Source: Alphaproteobacteria bacterium (GTDB lineage: Bacteria; Pseudomonadota; Alphaproteobacteria; Sphingomonadales; Emcibacteraceae). Taken from it: 64,000 nt of DNA. Position numbers and translations under genes: made by a program. A model generated the notes under the pieces. It did no database searches. It had not been told where the DNA came from and was given only the letters and a program-made list of their open reading frames with translations. Below are positions 50,024 to 59,192 of the stretch, in pieces. Every line of letters starts with the position of its first letter. Within the stretch, counting starts at the first letter, position 1. The stretch spans positions 1 to 64,000 of the forward strand of contig JAUIDN010000017.1 in NCBI GenBank assembly GCA_030428615.1, given 5' to 3'.

Positions 50024-53000
50024 ATGAATGCAATTATCAGTACCGCTATTGACCATTACAGGGTTGTTTTATTGTGCCTCGCACTCATATTTGGTGGCGG
50101 TACGGTTGCGTATATTACTACCCCCAAAGAATCGTCACCCGACATCACAATCCCGACAATTTATGTCAGTCTTGTTCATGACGGTATTTCCCCGGAAGAT
50201 TCAGCGCGTCTGTTGGTTAAACCTCTGGAAACCACCCTTCGAACAATTGAAGGCATCAAGATACTTCGCGGTATCGGCCGCGAAGGCGGCGCCAGCGTGA
50301 TCATTGAATTTAATGCGGGAATTGATCCTGATCTGGCTCTTCTTGATGTGAGAGAGCAAGTCGACAAAGCGCGCTCTGAATTTCCTGATGAAACAAAAGA
50401 GCCGACAATTACAGAGATCAATCTCAGTGAATTTCCGATTGTCAATGTCGTGCTCTACGGAAATGCCCCGGAACGCGTTATATACCAGATAGCGAGACGG
50501 TTAAGAGACGACCTTGAATCAGTCCCGAGTATATTAAAAGCGGATGTTACGGGCGACCGTGAAGACCTGCTTGAAATCATTATTGATCCTTCAAAGCTCG
50601 AAAGTTACCAGCTTTCCTATGCGGAGCTCGCGAATGTCATAGCGGTAAATAACCGACTCATTGCCGCGGGCTCGCTTGATAACGGCAACGGTCGTTTTTC
50701 CGTTAAAGTCCCGGGTATTTTTGAAACGGCTCAGGATGTGTATGACATTCCACTAAAAATTTCCGGCACAAGCATTGTAACAATTTCAGATGTTGCAACG
50801 ATCCGCAAGACATTCAAAGACCCTGTTAGCTACGCACGCTTTAACGGTCAGCCTGCTGTCTCGCTTGGCGTAAGCAAACGAACCGGTGAGAATATCATTG
50901 AGACAGACGCCATCATCAAAGAAATCGTCAGAAGATCTGCGGAGCAATGGCCGGAAGGCGTCAACTACGACTTTGTTGGTGAAGCGTCCGAGCAGGTTGA
51001 GGATTCCGTATCCAGTCTGCAAAATAGTATTATTTCTGCGATCCTGCTTGTTTCGATTGCGATGATTGTTGCACTCGGTGAACGTACGGCTTTCCTTGTC
51101 GCTGTTTCAATTCCCGGTTCATTTCTGCTTTCCATCTTTCTGATGAACATGATGGGCATGAGTATCAATCAGGTTGTGATGTTTGGACTAATCCTTTCTG
51201 TTGGGTTGTTGGTTGATGGCGCCATTGTGGTTACAGAATATGCTGACCGGAAAATGCAGGAAGGTTTTGATAAAAAAGAAGCCTATAAACTGGCCGCGCA
51301 GCGGATGGCATGGCCTATTCTTGCTTCCACCGCGACGACACTCGCAGCATTCCTGCCACTTCTTTTCTGGCCGGGAATTCCGGGTGAATTTATGGGCTAT
51401 TTACCGCTGACCCTTATTTTTACGCTTTCGTCGTCTTTTTTAATGGCACTTATATTTATGCCTACTCTTGGAAGCATAATTGGTAAGAAAGCAGCATTTG
51501 CAGGTGAAAACGTTTCTCATATGGCCGGTGATGGTAAATTTGATCCTGAGAAGCTTGTCGGGTTCACAGGGTCTTACGTGCGGCTGGTTGATAAACTAAT
51601 CCGTCATCCGTTTAGGTTCTGCGGAGCGATCTTTGCGATCATCTTAGCTATTTTTATCGCCTTCGGCATGTCTGGCACACCCGTGCAGTTTTTCCCGGAA
51701 ATGGAACCGGAAAATATTCAGGTCAATGTGCATGCCCGTGGAAACCTATCCCTTGATGAGAGAGATTACCTGGTTCGTCAGGTCGCCGACGCGATCAGTG
51801 ACAATCCGAATATTGAAAACTTCCAGTCTACAACAACCGCACTTAGTAATAGCGCACAAGACAAAGCGGAGGATGTAATCGGCACTTTATTTGTCAACTT
51901 TATCGATTGGGATAAACGCGATAAAAAAGTAGACGATATAATTACCGATTTTCGTATCGCGACCGAAAATATACCCGGCATTATCGTCGAGGTCGTCACG
52001 CCCGCACAAGGCCCGGTCCAGGGTAAAGATATACAGATGGAATTCAAAGCGGACAGTGCAGATATAATGCTTCCGATCATAACAGCAATTTATAATCATA
52101 TGGAAAACGAAGTCGATGGCCTTACGGACCTTGAAAATACACTTCCATTACCAGGCATACAATGGGAGCTGGAAGTTGACAGGGCACTAGCTGGTTTCTT
52201 CGGTACAGACATCGCCAACGTCGGAAGCGTCATCCAGCTTGTGACCAATGGAATCAAAGTTGGCGAATACCGACCCGACGACGCAGATGACGAAGTAGAC
52301 ATACGTGTCCGTTTCCCGGAACAGTACCGTAATATTACGCAACTTGACGAAGTACGTGTGCAAACACGTGATGGTCTTGTGCCCATTGGAAATTTTGTAA
52401 AAAGGGTCGCAAAACAGAAAATCAGTACTGTTGAACGGATTGACACGAAAACGGCCTACAAGATTAGGGCAAATGTTGTTGATATTACACAACGGACAAA
52501 TATCTCCAATGCAATTGGAAGATGGATTGCTGAACAGGATTTTGACCCGCGTGTTGAAATTAAATTCGCCGGTACCGATGAAGAGCAACAGGAATCACAA
52601 GCCTTTCTTTCAAAGGCATTTGCGATGGCTTTATTTCTGATGGCACTTATTTTGGTGACACAGTTTAACAGTTTTTATCATTCCGGTCTGATATTACTCG
52701 CCGTGCTGCTTTCTACGGCTGGTGTACTTCTTGGCATATTAATCACTGGACGGACTTTCCAGACCATTATGACGGGTGTTGGCATTATTTCGCTCGCAGG
52801 TATTGTTGTGAATAACAATATCGTCTTGATTGATACCTATGCCCGCCTGAAGGAATCCGGTATGGATGCTTATGAAGCAATCACACAGACAGTGGCGCAA
52901 AGACTTCGCCCCGTGATGCTTACCACGATAACAACCGTGGTCGGGCTTCTTCCGATGGTATTTATGGTCAATATCGATTTTGCAAATCGTAGCGTTGATA

Positions 53001-53191
53001 TTGGTGACCCGTCCGGGTCGTTCTGGGTTGATCTCGCAATCGCGGTATCATTCGGCCTTCTGTTTGCAACAGTGCTTACACTGCTGTTAACACCATGTCT
53101 GCTGGCGGCGCGGGTAAAGCTTTCAAAAAAATATCGTGAATCGAACCTGAAGCCACTTGCGAGCGTCACTACGCCGCAAGCGGCCGAATAA
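50024..53191 (+). CDS. RND efflux transporter permease (AcrB/HAE family)
   Basis: Proton-driven trimeric inner-membrane pump. 1055 residues with the two-fold repeat of 12 helices and two large periplasmic loops. The first loop begins near PKESSPDITIPTIYVSLVHD. In TM4 the sequence is GLLVDGAIVVTEYADRKM, so only the first of the two Asp of AcrB is kept. In TM10, NNNIVLID replaces the AcrB Lys region. Substrates cannot be assigned. It converges with pssA with only two bases between the stop codons. Confidence 0.93.
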   Translation: MNAIISTAIDHYRVVLLCLALIFGGGTVAYITTPKESSPDITIPTIYVSLVHDGISPEDSARLLVKPLETTLRTIEGIKILRGIGREGGASVIIEFNAGIDPDLALLDVREQVDKARSEFPDETKEPTITEINLSEFPIVNVVLYGNAPERVIYQIARRLRDDLESVPSILKADVTGDREDLLEIIIDPSKLESYQLSYAELANVIAVNNRLIAAGSLDNGNGRFSVKVPGIFETAQDVYDIPLKISGTSIVTISDVATIRKTFKDPVSYARFNGQPAVSLGVSKRTGENIIETDAIIKEIVRRSAEQWPEGVNYDFVGEASEQVEDSVSSLQNSIISAILLVSIAMIVALGERTAFLVAVSIPGSFLLSIFLMNMMGMSINQVVMFGLILSVGLLVDGAIVVTEYADRKMQEGFDKKEAYKLAAQRMAWPILASTATTLAAFLPLLFWPGIPGEFMGYLPLTLIFTLSSSFLMALIFMPTLGSIIGKKAAFAGENVSHMAGDGKFDPEKLVGFTGSYVRLVDKLIRHPFRFCGAIFAIILAIFIAFGMSGTPVQFFPEMEPENIQVNVHARGNLSLDERDYLVRQVADAISDNPNIENFQSTTTALSNSAQDKAEDVIGTLFVNFIDWDKRDKKVDDIITDFRIATENIPGIIVEVVTPAQGPVQGKDIQMEFKADSADIMLPIITAIYNHMENEVDGLTDLENTLPLPGIQWELEVDRALAGFFGTDIANVGSVIQLVTNGIKVGEYRPDDADDEVDIRVRFPEQYRNITQLDEVRVQTRDGLVPIGNFVKRVAKQKISTVERIDTKTAYKIRANVVDITQRTNISNAIGRWIAEQDFDPRVEIKFAGTDEEQQESQAFLSKAFAMALFLMALILVTQFNSFYHSGLILLAVLLSTAGVLLGILITGRTFQTIMTGVGIISLAGIVVNNNIVLIDTYARLKESGMDAYEAITQTVAQRLRPVMLTTITTVVGLLPMVFMVNIDFANRSVDIGDPSGSFWVDLAIAVSFGLLFATVLTLLLTPCLLAARVKLSKKYRESNLKPLASVTTPQAAE

Positions 53192-53193
53192 AT

Positions 53194-53937
53194 CTAATCT
53201 TTTTGACGATACGCAAATAAAGCAATTGTCGGAATGGAAATAACATATATCATTCCGACAACCGACATCGTCATCCACAGATCAGTGATTAATAATGAGG
53301 CGAGCACCGCAATCCCAAGTAAAACAAACATCACATGTTCTTTATGAATTTTCAGGCTTTTAAGGGAAAAAGTCGGAATACGGCTTACAGTAAGGACACA
53401 AAGAACAGCCATATAGGCGCTACAAATTTTCGGGTCTGTCAAAAACGGTAACTTAAATTCAAAGGATAAAATCATTGGCCACACCGCCAGTGCCGCTGAT
53501 GCGGGAGCCGGAATACCGGTATAATATCCCGCCTTGACTTCGGCGCCAAGTTCGTCATCTTTCATCACTGTGTTAAACCGCGCCAGCCGAAGCGCCATAC
53601 ATATTGCAAAGACGAGAGACATCAACCAGCCGATCCCCCTGATATCACTAAGCACCCACATATACATGATCAATGCAGGTGCAACACCGAAACTGATTAC
53701 ATCTGACAAACTGTCAAGCTCGGCACCAAAACGGCTGGTTCCTTTTAAAAGCCGGGCGACACTTCCATCCAATCCGTCGAACACGCCCGCCACAAGTATC
53801 GCTGTTACGGCAGATTCCCATTGTCCAAGATAAGCGAACCGAACACCAAACATACCCGCGCATAGCGCCAGTACGGTGATGACGTTCGGTGCCAGACTTC
53901 TGACCGGGATATGGAAACGAGCTTTCTTTTGTGTCAT
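53194..53937 (-). CDS. pssA: CDP-diacylglycerol-serine O-phosphatidyltransferase
   Basis: Membrane CDP-alcohol phosphatidyltransferase that makes phosphatidylserine. 247 residues, about eight hydrophobic segments. The catalytic motif DGxxAR-x8-Gx3Dx3D is complete: FDGLDGSVARLLKGTSRFG followed by AELDSLSDVISFG. It is the type II PssA common in alphaproteobacteria and Gram-positives. It follows psd by five bases; the two enzymes act in sequence to give phosphatidylethanolamine. Confidence 0.94.
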   Translation of the reverse strand: MTQKKARFHIPVRSLAPNVITVLALCAGMFGVRFAYLGQWESAVTAILVAGVFDGLDGSVARLLKGTSRFGAELDSLSDVISFGVAPALIMYMWVLSDIRGIGWLMSLVFAICMALRLARFNTVMKDDELGAEVKAGYYTGIPAPASAALAVWPMILSFEFKLPFLTDPKICSAYMAVLCVLTVSRIPTFSLKSLKIHKEHVMFVLLGIAVLASLLITDLWMTMSVVGMIYVISIPTIALFAYRQKD

Positions 53938-53942
53938 TCTTA

Positions 53943-54638
53943 TTACCTGATTTCACCGTCCCGTTGTTTTTCGCGACCCTTTTCGCTGGCTATCACCGTC
54001 TCACCTGCAATGGCGGTCTGGCCCACGGCAACCAGCGAATTTATACCGACAGGCAGATAAACATCAACGCGACTGCCAAAACGTATCAAACCAAACCGTT
54101 CACCCGCCTTCATTTCCTTACCATCTTCCGCCCAGCATAAAATACGCCTCGCCACAAGACCTGCAATTTGCACAAAGGCGATATCGTTGCCAGATTCAGT
54201 TTCCATTAATATGGCATGTCTTTCATTGTCCTGAGACGCTTTCTCGAGGGAGGCATTAAGATACTTCCCCGGTGTATAAGCTTGCCGGATAACTTTACCG
54301 TCAACAGGAACACGGTTCACATGAACATCAAAGACATTCATAAAAATGCTGACACGAATACGTTCTTCATTACCCATATCAAGTTCGGCGGGCGGCACAG
54401 ACTTTTTTACCGATTGAACAACACCATCCGCGGGCGCAATAATCAACCCTTCTTTCTGTGGTGTAACCCTATCAGGATCACGGAAAAAGTAAGCGCACCA
54501 AAGCGTCAAAATAATTCCTATGGGAACCAGAAAATCAAGCCCCATAAGCATCATAAGAAAGGTGGCAACGGCAAAAACGCCAATATATTTAAAACCTTCC
54601 TTATGGATAGGAACGAATACGGAAAGAATTGTTTCCAT
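53943..54638 (-). CDS. psd: phosphatidylserine decarboxylase
   Basis: Pyruvoyl enzyme that converts phosphatidylserine to phosphatidylethanolamine. 231 residues, the short (PSD-A) form with two N-terminal hydrophobic stretches. The processing site is the Gly-Ser in FGLIRFGSRVDVYLPVG, which would give a small alpha chain of about 40 residues. VFDVHVNRVPVDGKV is the conserved middle motif. First gene of a psd-pssA pair, separated from atm1 by about 50 bases. Confidence 0.94.
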   Translation of the reverse strand: METILSVFVPIHKEGFKYIGVFAVATFLMMLMGLDFLVPIGIILTLWCAYFFRDPDRVTPQKEGLIIAPADGVVQSVKKSVPPAELDMGNEERIRVSIFMNVFDVHVNRVPVDGKVIRQAYTPGKYLNASLEKASQDNERHAILMETESGNDIAFVQIAGLVARRILCWAEDGKEMKAGERFGLIRFGSRVDVYLPVGINSLVAVGQTAIAGETVIASEKGREKQRDGEIR

Positions 54639-54687
54639 TTTTTATGTCCTCAGTCAAAAATTAGTTAGTTAACTTAATCGATAATCA

Positions 54688-56580
54688 TTAAGGTTCTGTT
54701 ATGCAAGCATTCTCGTCATTTTTTTCCAGTTCAATGAGTTTTTGCTGTACTTCGTCGAGCTGCTGTTGTTTCTGCCACATTTGATAATAAAGACCTTTTT
54801 CTTCAATAAGTTTCTTGTGATTTCCCCGCTCTACAATTTCACCGTTATCAAGTACGAGTATTTCATGTACATTGATAATGGTCGAAAGACGGTGTGCAAT
54901 TATAATTGCTGTGCGTTGCTCGGAAATTCTTTCAAGTGATTCCTGTATATCGCGCTCAGTATGACTATCCAGTGCCGATGTTGCTTCATCCAGCAATAAA
55001 ATAGATGGATTTTTTAAAATTGTCCGGGCGATAGCGACACGCTGTTTTTCACCACCAGACAGTTTTAGCCCCCTTTCGCCTACTTCGGTTTCATACCCAT
55101 CCGGTAAGTTCATTATAAAGTCGTGAATTTTCGCAAGTTTCGCGGCTTCATAAATTTCCGAGTCAGTTGCATCATGCTTCCCATAAGAAATATTATATTT
55201 GATGCTATCATTAAAAAGAACTGTATCCTGCGGCACAACGCCTATTTCGCGCCTTAGACTGTGTTGTTTGACGTGGCGAATATCCTGACCATCGATTTTC
55301 ACGCTACCTGCGGAAATATCATAGAAACGAAATAAGATTCGCGAAATTGTCGACTTTCCTGCGCCGCTGGAGCCAACGATCGCAGTCTTCGTACCTCCTT
55401 TTACGGTAAAGGATAAGTTTTTCAGAATATTTCTATCATCGTTATAATGAAAACAGACATTGTCAAATTCGATGGTTCCGTTTGCGACCTTTAAGTCTTC
55501 TGCGTCGGCGCTGTCTTTTATTTCCGGGTTCTTCGCAATCAGCATGAACATTTTTTCCATGTCTACAAGCGCCTGTTTGATCTCCCGATAAACGAATCCC
55601 AAAAAGTTAAGCGGGATATATATCTGAATGAGCAAAGAATTGATCAGAACAAATTCACCGATGGTGAACTGTCCGTCTGCAACACCCTTTGCCCCCATAA
55701 GAAGCACCGCGACAAGCCCACCTGATATAATAAACCCCTGCCCCACATTGAGCAGTGTCAAAGAAAGCTGGCTTCGGACCGCCGCTTCGGCATAATTCTT
55801 TAAAGATCTGTCATAGCGTTTCGCCTCATGATGCTCGCTGGTAAAATATTTGACCGTTTCGAAATTGATCAGGCTATCGATCGCGCGACCATTCGCCCTG
55901 GTATCCTGCTTATTCATTTCGCGCCTATATTTCAGCCGCCATTCGGTCACTGAAATGGTGAAATAAATGTAGCTGCTCAGGCAAATAAACGTTATGAGCG
56001 CGTACATGAACCCGAATTTTATCCAGAAGATGCTTGAGATAATAGCGATCTCAAGAATAGTCGGGATTATATTAAAGAGCATAAACCGGAGAAGGAAATC
56101 TATCCCTCTGGTCGCGCGTTCAATAACGCGGCTAAGTCCCCCGGTCCTTCGTTCCAGATGAAATCTAAGCGACAATAAATGTAAATGCCTGAAAGTGTTA
56201 AGAGCGATATTTCTCAGGGCATTTTGCCCTACCTTTACAAAAATTGCGTCCCTTATTTCACCAAATGCCTGCGTTAAAACGCGGGCTGTGCCGTACCCGA
56301 TAATCAAGCCAACCGGAACAGATACCGCGATCATCGTGGCATCCGGCTTTTCATTCCCGGTTAAAATATCTACTGCATCAGCAAACAGAAATGGCACATA
56401 CACACCAAGCACTTTCGCCATGACCAAAAATGACATTGCGAGAACCACACGGATTTTTAAATCCGTCCTGCCTTCCGGCCACAGATAACGCCAGAGTTCC
56501 TTTACAGTTTCAAAATGGTTTTCGGCATTCTCATTATCTTCAAGCTCTTTTTCTTTTTCCTGTGGCTCATCACTGGCCAT
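54688..56580 (-). CDS. Atm1/ABCB7-type ABC exporter
   Basis: Homodimeric exporter with fused membrane and ATPase domains. 630 residues: a charged N-terminal tail, then six helices starting about residue 45, including the segment FHLERRTGGLSRVIERATRG highly typical of Atm1-like proteins. The ATPase domain has Walker A VGSSGAGKSTISR, signature LSGGEKQRVAIARTIL and Walker B ILLLDEATSALDS. Relatives export glutathione-linked sulfur or metal compounds; that role is inherited from the family, not shown here. Confidence 0.92.
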   Translation of the reverse strand: MASDEPQEKEKELEDNENAENHFETVKELWRYLWPEGRTDLKIRVVLAMSFLVMAKVLGVYVPFLFADAVDILTGNEKPDATMIAVSVPVGLIIGYGTARVLTQAFGEIRDAIFVKVGQNALRNIALNTFRHLHLLSLRFHLERRTGGLSRVIERATRGIDFLLRFMLFNIIPTILEIAIISSIFWIKFGFMYALITFICLSSYIYFTISVTEWRLKYRREMNKQDTRANGRAIDSLINFETVKYFTSEHHEAKRYDRSLKNYAEAAVRSQLSLTLLNVGQGFIISGGLVAVLLMGAKGVADGQFTIGEFVLINSLLIQIYIPLNFLGFVYREIKQALVDMEKMFMLIAKNPEIKDSADAEDLKVANGTIEFDNVCFHYNDDRNILKNLSFTVKGGTKTAIVGSSGAGKSTISRILFRFYDISAGSVKIDGQDIRHVKQHSLRREIGVVPQDTVLFNDSIKYNISYGKHDATDSEIYEAAKLAKIHDFIMNLPDGYETEVGERGLKLSGGEKQRVAIARTILKNPSILLLDEATSALDSHTERDIQESLERISEQRTAIIIAHRLSTIINVHEILVLDNGEIVERGNHKKLIEEKGLYYQMWQKQQQLDEVQQKLIELEKNDENACITEP

Positions 56581-56764
56581 GCATAATACCCTTTATAAAA
56601 ATATCTCTAAAAATAAGTAATATATTCCAATTCGATGGCATTTTTTACATATTATTAATAACAATTCCATACTATCAGATTTATAGAAAATTGATGGTTT
56701 TTTTTAATTTTTCCAATTGCTCCCATCGCACAAAAAGAACTCGCTAAGGATTAATAATTTTAAA

Positions 56765-57097
56765 ATGTATGGATTAGAACAGAAAACGGCGGAGATAGCC
56801 GAAAATGATATTAATCACGACTATCTTCTGCCACTCAACTACAGTTTTAAGGCCAGAAATCTAGAATTCGATTGTAACGTCTCAAAGCGTGATAATAATG
56901 GCCTAATCATCATTAATATAACGACTAATCTTGGTTATCTTCCCTATAGTTCAGAAAATGGTGCAAAGCGCGAAGAAATCCTGAAAGCATTTGGCCCTTT
57001 AATAGCGAGGGGAAAAATCACTATCGATCATCACTGTAATTTGACGATGCCGCTAAATACCGCAACCGATACCGAGCTCACAGTGCAAAAATGTTAA
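56765..57097 (+). CDS. small protein of unknown function, possibly 3'-frameshifted
   Basis: 110 residues from the ATG at 56765, beginning MYGLEQKTAEIAEND. It has alternating strands (FDCNVSKRDNNGLIIINITT, GKITIDHHCNLTMPLN) and one helix, vaguely like YbjN/chaperone-type folds. It ends abruptly with VQKC at an A5 run (57087-57091). One more A would extend it smoothly into the next frame by 37 residues. It is divergent from the Atm1 gene. I do not recognise a family with any confidence. Confidence 0.5.
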   Translation: MYGLEQKTAEIAENDINHDYLLPLNYSFKARNLEFDCNVSKRDNNGLIIINITTNLGYLPYSSENGAKREEILKAFGPLIARGKITIDHHCNLTMPLNTATDTELTVQKC

Positions 57098-57204
57098 TAG
57101 ACACAATTCTTTATACGTTACTTGATGAACGGGAAACAATTGATCTTATCGCCACGGTAATGGCAAACACTCCCGAAAAACCACAGAAAGCAAAGCAAGC
57201 TTAA
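57091..57204 (+). CDS. 37-residue frame overlapping the preceding gene; likely its displaced C terminus
   Basis: Starts with ATG at 57091, overlapping the previous stop, and reads MLIDTILYTLLDERETIDLI then a short hydrophilic tail. The helix-forming sequence continues naturally from TELTVQK of the preceding frame, so it is either the rest of one protein after a single-base change or a coupled mini-gene. Converges with the LysM gene four bases away. Confidence 0.35.
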   Translation: MLIDTILYTLLDERETIDLIATVMANTPEKPQKAKQA

Positions 57205-57207
57205 ATT

Positions 57208-58263
57208 TTATTGCATATTTTCAAGCGGCAGGTTCAGTTTCTGTCCCGGAAAAATAAGGTTGGGATCCATAATGCTATCCGTATTTGCACCGAAGATAAC
57301 AGTGTAATGAAAGCCGGAACCATACAGTTTTCTGGCAATATGCCAAAGACTGTTTCCGGGTTTAACGATAACATCACCCGTTGCACGGTCCTTATCAAGT
57401 TCAACAAATGGTGTAAATGGCTGAGAAATACGTACTTCAACATTTCCATCGTCAAGCAACTGATCAAGCCTGATCACATGTTCCTGCGCCGATATATTCT
57501 GGCTAATTTCATAATTCCAGGCCCCATTGTCATCAGAAACTGCATCCCCCACAAATTCATTATCAAGATAAATTCTTACTTTTGCACCGACCGTCGCGCT
57601 ACCATTGATGACAGTTTTACCATTATCCGTGTAATCCAAGGCATCAAGAGAAAGTCCCTTCGTCGCAGTGGCCACGTTAATCCCATCGGGTCTTTGTAAC
57701 ACGCGGCTGGGCCCATTACCACTTCGTGGGCTTAAAATTGCTACAACACCATCAGTGTCATCGTTATTAAAGTCCACGTCATTACGTTCCGGAACAGCAA
57801 CGATTACAATATCACTGGAAGCAATTTCAAAATCACCCTGGGTCTTTGAAACAATACTGAGTTCCGTTGGACCGGTAGGCAGGGGTTCATCAAATAGAAG
57901 AACCCATTCACCATTTCTGTCCGCGATCGCGGAACCGATCTGCTGATCTTTGGCGTAGATGGCCACATCACTGTTCGGTTCGGCACGTCCCGCAATCACA
58001 CCGGTGCCATTTCTACTAATTCGTACGACATCAAATGTAGGCACGGTTACGGCTGGAGCGGCGGAAGGGGATGTATTTTCGAACGACACCGCAGGTGCCT
58101 CATCAGAAACCAGTGGTTCAGAAACAATATCCGTTCGTGTACCGTCATCGGCGAAAAAAATCACCCATATAACAGCACTTATCGCGACAATGGCGAGCAA
58201 TGAAAGACTAAATTTTAATCCGGAGCTTTGTCTGTTGTTTTGACGGTTCAAATAATCACTCAA
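57208..58263 (-). CDS. membrane-anchored LysM domain protein
   Basis: 351 residues. A cytosolic N terminus rich in Asn, Gln and Arg is followed by one transmembrane helix (about 17-36), a linker, two Ig-like beta domains (around GVIAGRAEPNSDVAIYAKD and INGSATVGAKVRIYLDNEFV), and a C-terminal LysM (VKPGNSLWHIARKLYGSG to IFPGQKLNLP). It probably binds peptidoglycan in the periplasm. Similar Ig-plus-LysM proteins are frequent in alphaproteobacteria but their role is not settled. Confidence 0.85.
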   Translation of the reverse strand: MSDYLNRQNNRQSSGLKFSLSLLAIVAISAVIWVIFFADDGTRTDIVSEPLVSDEAPAVSFENTSPSAAPAVTVPTFDVVRISRNGTGVIAGRAEPNSDVAIYAKDQQIGSAIADRNGEWVLLFDEPLPTGPTELSIVSKTQGDFEIASSDIVIVAVPERNDVDFNNDDTDGVVAILSPRSGNGPSRVLQRPDGINVATATKGLSLDALDYTDNGKTVINGSATVGAKVRIYLDNEFVGDAVSDDNGAWNYEISQNISAQEHVIRLDQLLDDGNVEVRISQPFTPFVELDKDRATGDVIVKPGNSLWHIARKLYGSGFHYTVIFGANTDSIMDPNLIFPGQKLNLPLENMQ

Positions 58264-58415
58264 AATCTTCTACCCGACTTCATAAAATTGAAGCATTTCC
58301 ACGTTATCGTTACCATTTATATAGTCTTTAACCATATAAATAACTAGTATGTTTTTTACCAATCGTTTTATTCTGATAAAAATAACCCTCACAATTTCGG
58401 TTTTAGAAATAAAAT

Positions 58416-58444
58416 TTGTCAAATATGTGGCTAATTAATAAGAT
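58416..58444 (+). promoter_or_regulatory. sigma-70 type promoter for the LOG-family gene
   Basis: TTGTCA (58416-58421), 17-base spacer, TAAGAT (58439-58444), about 40 bases before the start codon at 58485. Confidence 0.6.
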
Positions 58445-58484
58445 GTGAAAAATTAAATTAAATGCTGAAATAGTTAGATAAAAA

Positions 58485-59069
58485 ATGGCAAAAATTAATT
58501 CGCTCTGTATTTATTGCGGTTCGCGCCCCGGTAAAAAAGAAAATTTTCAAAAGCTCGCACGAGCGGTCGGTCAAATGATGGCTGCGGAGAAAATAAAACT
58601 TGTCTATGGTGGTGGCAATGTTGGACTTATGGGGATTGTAGCAACGAGTGTTATGGAACACGGCGGTGCCGTTCACGGTATTATCCCAGGCCATCTTGAT
58701 GAAACGGAAAAATCACACGATAAAATCAGCCAACTGACCATTGTCGATAATATGCACCAGCGTAAGAGAATGATGTTTGACCGTTCAGATGCCTTCCTGA
58801 TACTGCCCGGAAGTATAGGCACATTGGACGAAACAATCGAGGTGATTACATGGCGCCAGTTGAAACTGCATGATAAACCGATCGTGATTCTGAATTACGA
58901 GAATTATTGGGATCCTTTGTTGAATTTATTAAACAATATTGTCGAACATGAATTCACCACCCCAAAAACAATGGAGCATTTTCACATCGTTAATTCACCG
59001 GAGGAGGTGCTCCCCCTTCTGGAAAGTCTTCCCGAGCCCGAAATTGACCCGAAAAATACGCTTTTTTAG
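58485..59069 (+). CDS. LOG family (TIGR00730) nucleoside 5'-monophosphate phosphoribohydrolase
   Basis: Family members release free base from nucleoside monophosphates such as cytokinin precursors or AMP. 194 residues of Rossmann type. Seen: ICIYCGSRPGKK-like start (LCIYCGSRPGKK), VYGGGNVGLMG, the conserved Arg in MHQRKRMMF, and PGSIGTLDETIEVITW where the family has PGGxGTxxE. The Gly to Ser change at the third position is unusual, while the catalytic Arg and Glu remain. No strong ribosome site is seen. Confidence 0.88.
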   Translation: MAKINSLCIYCGSRPGKKENFQKLARAVGQMMAAEKIKLVYGGGNVGLMGIVATSVMEHGGAVHGIIPGHLDETEKSHDKISQLTIVDNMHQRKRMMFDRSDAFLILPGSIGTLDETIEVITWRQLKLHDKPIVILNYENYWDPLLNLLNNIVEHEFTTPKTMEHFHIVNSPEEVLPLLESLPEPEIDPKNTLF

Positions 59070-59192
59070 CAGAAATATGCACTTCTGGTCTTCCATGTTC
59101 TGGGTTCTAATGATAGGTTGCGCCCGAATATAGTTGATTTATCGAATATCAAATGCTGAACTATGGCAAATAACTAAACTTAAAGGACTAAC

